Both the position numbers and the translations under genes were made by a program. The notes under the pieces are model-generated. The model did not search any database and had not been told where the DNA came from. It was given only the letters and a program-made list of their open reading frames with translations. A stretch of DNA of 64,000 nucleotides from Hyperoplus lanceolatus (taxonomy: Eukaryota; Chordata; Actinopteri; Uranoscopiformes; Ammodytidae). The DNA is taken from NCBI GenBank assembly GCA_026929865.2, contig CM049407.1:13966001-14030000 (forward strand). Direction: 5' to 3'. Of the stretch, positions 57,153 to 64,000 are shown piece after piece. Numbering within the stretch: position 1 is the first letter of the stretch; each line of letters opens with the position of its first letter.

Positions 57153-60099
57153 ATGACTGTTAAAATCTCGTGGATACTTGCTATGATTTTTCTGGCTGTG
57201 GCGGGTAAGAAATCATTGGCTATCTTTTAATTTCAACACGCCATAACATTTTGCATTGACATTAATCAACATGACAAGTTTCGTTCCGACTCACAGCAGC
57301 GGATGAGATGCTGAATATACCCGGAGGGAAGATGTTAATGGGAACCAGTGCAGCTGATGGGAGAGATGGAGAGTCCCCCACCAGGGAGGTTAAACTGCAG
57401 CCTTTTAAAATAGACAAATACCCCGTCACAAATGCCGATTTCAGGTAATAAAACGAGAAAAAAATATATTACCTTGTCTGATAATTAGTTTTAATAAAGC
57501 CACTGACTGTTATTTCAAAAACCACAGAGACTTTGTGAGGGCTCAGAAGTACAAGACTGAAGCAGAGACGTTTGGGTGGAGTTTTGTATTTCAGGACTTT
57601 GTGCCTGAGGAGCTGAAAAGCAAAGTCACGCAGAGAATTGAGGTAATAAGATTTTTTAAATTGATCATAACAATTGATTATACTATCTTAGTCTGACACC
57701 AGTCGACCCTTAATTAATCATTTATCATGGGGAAAACAATGAAGGATTAGAAAATGTCTCTACCCCAACTTTACCAGCTGCAACATTTCATTGACATGAA
57801 CTTAATCCTTTCAATGATTATTATCAAATAATATGATGTACATCATGTCTGAAATTGGACCTTTCTGCATAATAAGTACATTTTCTTTTGGTACTTTGAG
57901 TATGTTTTGATTCCAAGACTTTTGTATTTAAATTTTGAATGAATTATGCTTACCTGTTACCTAGAGTATGTGTACACTGTGGTAGCTCGGCTTCTGTTTC
58001 ATAAGTAATGTATCTAAATACTGTACTTCTTCCACCGCTAGTTTAACCTTACTGTAATTGAATCGTTGGAGGTCTTGCTCGTATAAAACCCCCCAATAAT
58101 AATAGTATGGTAAAAATGACTTCACTGTTGTCGTGATTATTTTATTATTGATACATTTTATAGGCTATTGCCATAAAATTGGCAGACCGCATGGCAGTTA
58201 CAATAGGAAAGGCTTTTCGTATCACTTTCGACTCACTCTATCATATTTCACATCCAGTCTGCTCCTTGGTGGTTGCCTGTAGAACGGGTGTTTTGGAGAC
58301 AGGTGAGCTGATGACTATACTTCAAAATGTTTCGATTGTTTTTGTGTATGTCTCTTAGCAATGCTTAATGCGTGCCTTTCACTCCTTTGATCCTCCACCG
58401 CTCAGCCTGCAGGACCCGGTTCAGGCATTCGGGAGCGCCTGGAGTTCCCTGTGGTTCAGGTAAGCTGGAACGACGCTCTGGCCTTCTGCCAGTGGAAGAG
58501 CAAGAGGCTGCCCACTGAGGAGGAGTGGGAGTGGGCTGCACGTGGGGGACTTCCAGGTACACAGTCTATACACAGAAAGCATAAAATACTGTATATGCAA
58601 TATGTGCTGCCATTATGCTAGATGTTGACTAACCCTTCTCATTATTATACCATGTACCTCAATAATGACATATATTTTTATTGTTTGAGTTATTTTTATT
58701 TCTTTCCTGTCTCTTGCGCTCTAGGTCGGACCTATCCTTGGGGAAACAAGTTCCAGGCCAACAGAACCAACCTGTGGCAGGTCAGCCTACTACAATAATG
58801 CATATTGAATTAGCAGTAGCAAAATCTATAGTCCTCATCACCTGCTTCGACCTAGGGATTCACTGATATGTTGTTGTTGTTTTTTAAACTAACATTGACA
58901 CGTGATCGTTTTCCACTCATTTCTGCAGATAATTATTATTTATTTATTTATTTTTTAACCTTTATTTATACAGGTATATCCCATTGAGTCCGAAGACTCT
59001 TTTGCAAGGGAGACCTGTTCCCATTTACACGTTACCATTCACACACACATTCATACACCGATAGCAGGCTAACTATCGACATTCACACGAGGCAAGGTGG
59101 GTGAAGTGTCTTGCCCAAGGACACAACAACTATGACACAGGTGGCAGGGCGAGGATCGAACCTCCAACCCTTTGATCATCGTTCGACCCGCTCTACCAAT
59201 TGAGCCACAGTCGCCCCAAAATTATTATTTTCCTCTGCTTAATACACAAATTTGGGTTCAAACTTATTGAGCTTTATAAGACTTATTTGTTGTCATTTGG
59301 GCTGTATGGATAATTTGACAGTTGTATCTACTGAGATACTTCTAGAAAAACATTTCAGTAAGAATAATGTTTGGATTACTCTCTCCAAATGACTACTACC
59401 ACATAATGTGTATGTATATGTATAGTCATGCTGTTGAAGGAAGAACAATGTTTACAAGAAATATCAAAATACATGCCTTCTAATAACTTATTTACCTTTT
59501 CTTTCACTTTCTGTTTTAGGGATTGTTTCCAGATGGAGACACTGCAGAGGACGGGTACCACGGCGTCTCTCCTGTCACAGCATTTCCTCCTCAGAACAGT
59601 TACGGTAACTGTCCTTTAATTCAAGTCAAAACCGACAGACAGAAATATCAAAACCAAAGAGCCTGAGGTACTCTGCTCCTAGTTTGTATCCTCTCATACT
59701 TGAAAGGTTGATGGGTCTGCTTCCTAATATTATAAGATATATAAATTGTTCCTGCAGGACTTTATGACATGATGGGAAACACATGGGAATGGACATCCTC
59801 ACCCTTTCCAGCGGCACAACCGATGTTTGTGTTGCGAGGTGGCTCCTGGATCGACACGGTGGACGGTTCAGCCAACCATAAGGCACGAATCACAACTAAG
59901 TGAGTGATTTAAAAAAAGGAACAAACACTGTATTTTTTCTCACTCTTAGCCCACACAGTGACTACATTCCTGACTGGTTATGATTCTGTTTTGCAGGATG
60001 GGCAACACTCCCGACTCGGCCTCCGATAACCTGGGATTCAGATGTGCTGCCAGCGACGGACAGAAACAAGGGAAAAAAACTGACAAAACCGAGCTGTAG
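57153..60099 (+). CDS. SUMF2: sulfatase-modifying factor 2 (inactive FGE paralogue)
   Basis: SUMF2 is an ER-lumenal paralogue of the formylglycine-generating enzyme SUMF1. It lacks the activity and can bind sulfatases and SUMF1. Nine exons join in phase: 57153-57204, 57297-57444, 57528-57642, 58258-58302, 58406-58556, 58725-58780, 59520-59604, 59758-59899 and 59997-60099. They give 298 residues (human about 301). A signal peptide ([18 protein letters not shown]) leads into the FGE-sulfatase domain: [83 protein letters not shown] and DNLGFRCA. One glycosylation sequon, NRT, is at residue 183. The position of the SUMF1 catalytic cysteine pair, just after GGS, has none here. The C-terminus KTEL resembles an ER-retrieval signal. 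Confidence 0.96.
58935..59217 (-). mobile_element. tRNA-headed SINE in SUMF2 intron 6
   Basis: On the minus strand: head GGGGCGACTGTGGCTCAATT, then GGTAGAGCGGG and B box GGTTCGATCC (complement of 59153-59162). The core contains the complement of CATACACCGATAGCAGGC and AACTATCG. The tail is the complement of AACCTTTATTTATACAGGTA. It is the full-length form of the fragment at 29.2 kb. Confidence 0.8.
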
Positions 60100-60206
60100 C
60101 TACAAACAGGAAGTTGAATATATAAAGTAAAATAATGGTTATTTGATTGTTATGAATGGATCTGATGTCTTTCAAGTCGACAGAACAATGAAAAAAGCAA
60201 GGTACA

Positions 60207-60212
60207 AATAAA
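60207..60212 (+). promoter_or_regulatory. SUMF2: poly(A) signal AATAAA, SUMF2
   Basis: AATAAA about 110 bases after the stop codon. Confidence 0.7.
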
Positions 60213-61960
60213 ATATATGTGACTTACAATATATTTTAATGTATGGTGATGATGGTGACAGGAAGATGTGAGTGTAGAAACAAACTGCATTTCTCCCATG
60301 GAGAATTTTTTACTTAGGACTTTGATAAAGAATGAACCCAATACTACTAACACCAAACATACAAGGAATAAAATAATTTTCAAAAAAAATAAGTCTTCCC
60401 TCTGATGATTTTTCCATAACGCAGCAGTGCACACCCTGAAACAATACAAGTCTCAGTGCAATTATTTGACATGTGTGCGTGACTGAGGCATGTTGGAATG
60501 TCTCATTGTCTGACTTCTCTGAATGACAGAAATAGGACACTCTTTGACCGTCAGCATTGGTAGTCTTCATTCCACACTGTGGTGTCTGTCTTTTGTTGAG
60601 TGTTACTCTGTGACTGGAGTGTAAATTGGTCCGCCGGTTTGGTTTCAGTCTCCTCTAATCCTGCTTTTGTCTTTTTGTTTACTTTCTCATCGCGAGGGGC
60701 CGGCCGAGCGGTTGGTTGATTGGACTGATTCTGTTAGACACCACAGATAAGAAGATTTATCAAAACGCCAGTTCTGTTTGAGTATGAAGTAACAGAATAA
60801 AACCAAGCCTTCTTTCTGTCTTTAAGAAATGATTGAGTACAACTGACCTGGCCTGACAATTCAGACAAGTTATGTATTAGTGGAGTGAGATGCCAAACAT
60901 TGACACAAGGCACAATCAGAGCTGGCAGTTTTATTCTCGTATAATACAGTGCGTGGACAGTGTTAGACATTTTTTTTAAATATAAGTATTGGAAGATTTT
61001 CTTAAATAAATTAGTTTTTTCAACATTTAAAAAAAACACCATCAATTAGAATTCTGTACTTGTCTTTTTCTTAATTAAAAAAATCACAGTTTGACTCCAA
61101 ATACTGGGTCCACCTTGACCTATTTCCTGCAAACTGTGGAGCACAAAACATTTGCTATGCGGCTTCAATGGGGACATCGATAAGGAAAACACCATAAATC
61201 CACACAACACAGCCACAAACCACTTCCTCCTGCTGCACCAGGACAAAAAAATAGTCTATAGTTCAAGTTGAATCAGAGCACATTGCACATACATTATGCC
61301 CACAGCTAAGTGAAAAGGAGAGACAATAAAACGTGACAGTCCAATTAAGAAGCTGGCAGAACATCATGTTCGACATCACACCCTTCTGAAATGCGGAAAT
61401 TAGGTGTACTTTTGTTGTTGTAAGCTACTTTGGCTGCAACCTTGAGATGGACCAACTCTCACCTGCCTGGAAATAGTAATTTAGATCTTATTACTGCACA
61501 AGTGTATTCAGCTTTAAGACAGGATGTGTCACTGACTCACTTCTGCTGCCGTATGTTAGAGATTGGTCACCAAAAAGTACCCTCTTGAATGAATTTCAAA
61601 AAATGACTAAAGCTGGTGTTTTCCCCTGATGCAAAAATACATCAATGACTTTGTCTGTGACTTTGTAGGAGTTGTTTCTATCAAACAATATTTGAAAAGA
61701 AACATGATTTGGATTATACTTGCATGAGCTTTATATGTAAGCTATTATGTGTCGTTTTCTCCTTTCACCTTCTCCAAACATACTGCCCTGTATATTCCAG
61801 TTGCCTGCTGATAGAGCAATTTAAATCAGGTATCACAAGTCGAGCCTGAACAATGTGACTCTTATCAAAGGATCAAATGCCCTCCTCCCCCTGCGGCTCT
61901 GGTATGTTTGCACGTCACATGTTTGTGTAGCCACTGGAAAGGAGGAAGACAACCCAGACA
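60213..61960. other. spacer SUMF2 to right-edge gene; possible minus-strand exons
   Basis: No recognised repeat. Minus-strand open segments with splice-like borders at 60551-60730 and about 60848-60935, and a signal-peptide-like start near 61370, are described as a finding. Evidence is too thin for a gene call. Confidence 0.35.
60551..60730 (-). CDS. candidate terminal exon of an unknown minus-strand gene (weak)
   Basis: An acceptor (TCTAACAG) is followed by 59 open codons starting NQSNQPTARPAPRDEKVNKK and ending TTVWNEDYQC plus stop. A preceding open segment (PALIVPCVNVWHLTPLIHNL, then SELSGQ) ends in a CAG/GTCAGT donor at 60848, giving a 117-bp phase-0 intron. No poly(A) signal was found on this strand downstream and I do not recognise the sequence. 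Confidence 0.2.
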   Translation of the reverse strand, partial: NQSNQPTARPAPRDEKVNKKTKAGLEETETKPADQFTLQSQSNTQQKTDTTVWNEDYQC

Positions 61961-62207
61961 GGCCATGTGAAGCGTGCGAAGCCACAGCCTCCAATGACAT
62001 CACATCATGTCATGTTGTGTGCCTGTGAAGAAGTGCACAGTTCAGGAAAAACCAGTTTGGAGGCATTCTGTTTGTCACGCTCCCTCCTTCTCCTACTCCT
62101 CCTTGCTTTTCCTCCAGCTGCTCCCTTCATGTTGTTTATTCCAAGCCTCGCAGTAGCTTCAGATGGTCTGATCGATCCAACATCTGCCTGGGACTACCAA
62201 GCCAATC

Positions 62208-64000
62208 ATGAACGGCTCTCAATCTTTCTCAGCCCTCAACGAGAGGCTGAGACCCAGATTCAACACCACCGAGAAGCTCTACTCCTCTCTGAACCGACTG
62301 GATGACAAGCAGCTGGGCTCGCTCAGGAGCAAACCTCCGTCTTGGCGACCGATGGCGACTGTTCTGCCTACACAACCACAACCAAAGGTCTCTGTGACTG
62401 TGACAGAACCAGAAGAGGATTCAGAGAAACCTGAAGAGGATTTGAAGCTGGAGGACGAAGGGAACATCTGTGATCTGCTTCCCTTTAACAACATGTGCCT
62501 GCTCAGTGAATTGAATTTAAAGGACATGGGGGAAGAGCCGGTCGACGATGACAGCAGCTGCATCTCACCGTCCGAGGAGAAAGACATTCCAGGTGAACTG
62601 ACCTCAGCTGAGACGCTGGCCTCCACGGGTGAAGGTGAAAGCTCCACCCAGGGGAACTACATCGATGGGTCCTTACCAGACCTGATCAGGAGCGGCAGAC
62701 CCCTGGGCAGACGCAGGACAGTGGGACATGTCTCAGCCACGGTAGGAGGACAATCTATCTAGGTTACAAGATGTGTGTTTCAAATTAATGAGAGATTGTT
62801 GGTGTAGTGAAGAAAATCTTTAAGGAGACAGATGAATCATTTTCACAGGGCATGAATTTGAGTGTGTACTGCTACAAACAGGCCTGCCAAACCAGAAAAC
62901 CTGTTTCACGGGGAGGAGATCGCCCCGTGAAACAGGAGTGTATCAAACATTCACAAAAATAAATAAATAGATTGTGTCCCTTAACAACTCGATGTTTGAC
63001 ATCAGAGCACATTAAAACTTGACTTTAACACAAGGACACTTTATTGCCTGATGATGACAGAGCATGATTTGTGGTCACGAGTGTAAAAAAGAAACTGTTG
63101 GTGGGAAATGTTTTTTGCCTCATACTTTCTCTGTTAATAGCTTTCACCACTCAGTTACCTTTTGTGAATTGAGTGTGCCTCCATGAATTCATTCATTTGT
63201 GCATATTTGCAGAGTTTGTAAAATACCTGTCAGCCAGTACAACTGGATTTCCTGTCGATAGTTTCACCCAGGAATCTTAGACTGTCCACAATAAAAGGCC
63301 ACCCTGAAATGTCCTGAAATTTATTGTGGACAGTCTAAGGCAGACCTGTGCACTAATCATGATGTCAGATCAGCATCTTGATGTGGCACACCTGTGAGGT
63401 GGGATGGATTATCTCAGCAAAGCAGAAGTGCTCACTATCACACATTTAAACAGATTTGTGAACAATGTTTGAGAGAAATGGTACAATTGTGTATCTGGAA
63501 TGAATTTTAGATCTTTAAGTCCATCTCATGAAAAATGGGAGCAAAAACAAAAGTGTTGCGTTTATATTTTTGTTGAGTGTAGATTAGCAGTTTCTATTTA
63601 CATGGTGTATAAATTTCATGAGGGTGTTTCTGGGTGCGGAATGGGAATTATCTACACAGCAAAAAAAAGTGGCGACATGTAAATAATGATTTTAAATGTT
63701 CTTGTGTTTTCAGCTTAAAGAAGTGCGCAGAGAAGTGGAGCTGTCTCGGAGGCGAAGTATTAAGATCAAGGCCCAGGTGGACAAACTACAGGAGACCAGA
63801 GAAGGACCAGGATGGAGTCAACACAGAGAGAAGGTAAAGGTTTCACACAGCATTGGGGCGTTGCGTTTATGTGCAGGGCTTTGCAGGATTATAACCATTT
63901 CTCTGGGTTAATTTTTTGTCCCAGGTCACGGAGGAGGTTCTGTCCATTCTGGGGCTGCTGCAACCGCTGACAGCCTACAGCCCACCTGAGTCCACCCATG
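62208..64000 (+). CDS. unrecognised coiled-coil-like protein, 5' part (runs off the edge)
   Basis: Three exons can be read: 62208-62741, 63714-63833 and 63925 to beyond 64000, all with phase-0 junctions, good GT-AG signals and a product of at least 243 residues. Exon 1 encodes MNGSQSFSALNERLRPRFNT, a region with LYSSLNRLDDKQLGSLRSKP, an acidic Glu-rich stretch, LLPFNNMCLLSELNL and then SGRPLGRRRTVGHVSAT. Exon 2 is charged and helical (LKEVRREVELSRRRSIKIKA, QVDKLQETREGPGWSQHREK). Exon 3 starts VTEEVLSILGLLQPLTAY. I do not recognise the family. The acidic, disordered N-terminus followed by a basic coiled coil could suit a cytoskeletal or centrosomal protein, but that is a guess. The start is the first ATG in frame; the upstream stop-free stretch lies in another frame. 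Confidence 0.7.
62762..63275 (+). other. intron 1 of the right-edge gene, 5' part
   Basis: AT-rich with a short near-perfect hairpin around 62897-62935 (CCTGTTTCACGGGG and its complement). Confidence 0.5.
63276..63581. mobile_element. Tc1-like MITE relic with 20-bp perfect hairpin
   Basis: CTTAGACTGTCCACAATAAA (63276-63295) is exactly inverted at 63320-63339. The right end (GCGTTTATATTTTTGTTGAG then TGTA) matches the terminal repeat of a common fish Tc1-like family, from memory. It lies in intron 1 of the right-edge gene. Confidence 0.55.

Noticed and set aside
59100..59217. Functional tRNA gene in SUMF2 intron 6
   Set aside because: It is the head of a full-length SINE, with the same core as the copies at 14.0 and 29.2 kb.
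61967..62305. 112-residue frame upstream of the right-edge gene
   Set aside because: It overlaps exon 1 in another frame and lacks a donor. The 62208 frame has phase-matched exons downstream.

Overview
The window is vertebrate nuclear DNA, almost certainly from a ray-finned (teleost) fish. The genes have short GT-AG introns. The repeats are typical of fish genomes: a Rex3 (RTE-clade) retroelement, Tc1-like transposons, several hAT-type elements, tRNA-headed SINEs, and long (CA)n and (GATA)n microsatellites. There are no bacterial operons, CRISPR arrays or prophage genes.

Layout. Positions 1-31.4 kb are gene-poor. They hold repeats and one possible minus-strand signal-peptide exon near 2.85 kb. 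The main repeats are a 5-bp-TSD hAT-like MITE (0.88-1.78 kb), a Tc1 fragment (3.9-4.6 kb), a Rex3 copy with an internally deleted endonuclease (5.1-7.7 kb), a SINE (14.0-14.2 kb), and a 5.5-kb hAT element with a perfect 8-bp target duplication (14.4-19.9 kb). The hAT carries a second, nested transposon of 3.8 kb with very long inverted repeats and a fossil coding region.

From 31.4 kb rightward there are four well-supported plus-strand genes: MRPS17 (mitoribosomal protein uS17m), NIPSNAP2 (mitochondrial NIPSNAP protein), CCT6A (zeta subunit of the cytosolic chaperonin TRiC/CCT) and SUMF2 (ER sulfatase-modifying-factor paralogue). All four could be read exon by exon with in-phase splice junctions and full-length products of 149, 282, 531 and 298 residues. 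This is the vertebrate syntenic block around human 7p11.2, but PSPH, which lies between NIPSNAP2 and CCT6A in human, is not seen here. The 5' part of a fifth plus-strand gene, which I do not recognise, starts at 62.2 kb and runs off the right edge.

The genes do not form one pathway. Two serve mitochondria, one folds actin, tubulin and other proteins in the cytosol, and one acts in the ER lumen. The grouping reflects conserved synteny.

The most unusual material is structural. Two unrelated Tc1-like elements (39.4 and 46.6 kb) both appear to have been rebuilt as inverted duplications of one end. The 14.4-kb hAT hosts a nested element with TTAA-like flanks. CCT6A introns contain candidate intron-encoded small RNAs: a box C/D-like unit placed 68 nt from its 3' splice site, and related segments in introns 6, 7 and 9. 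I found no convincing new multi-gene system.
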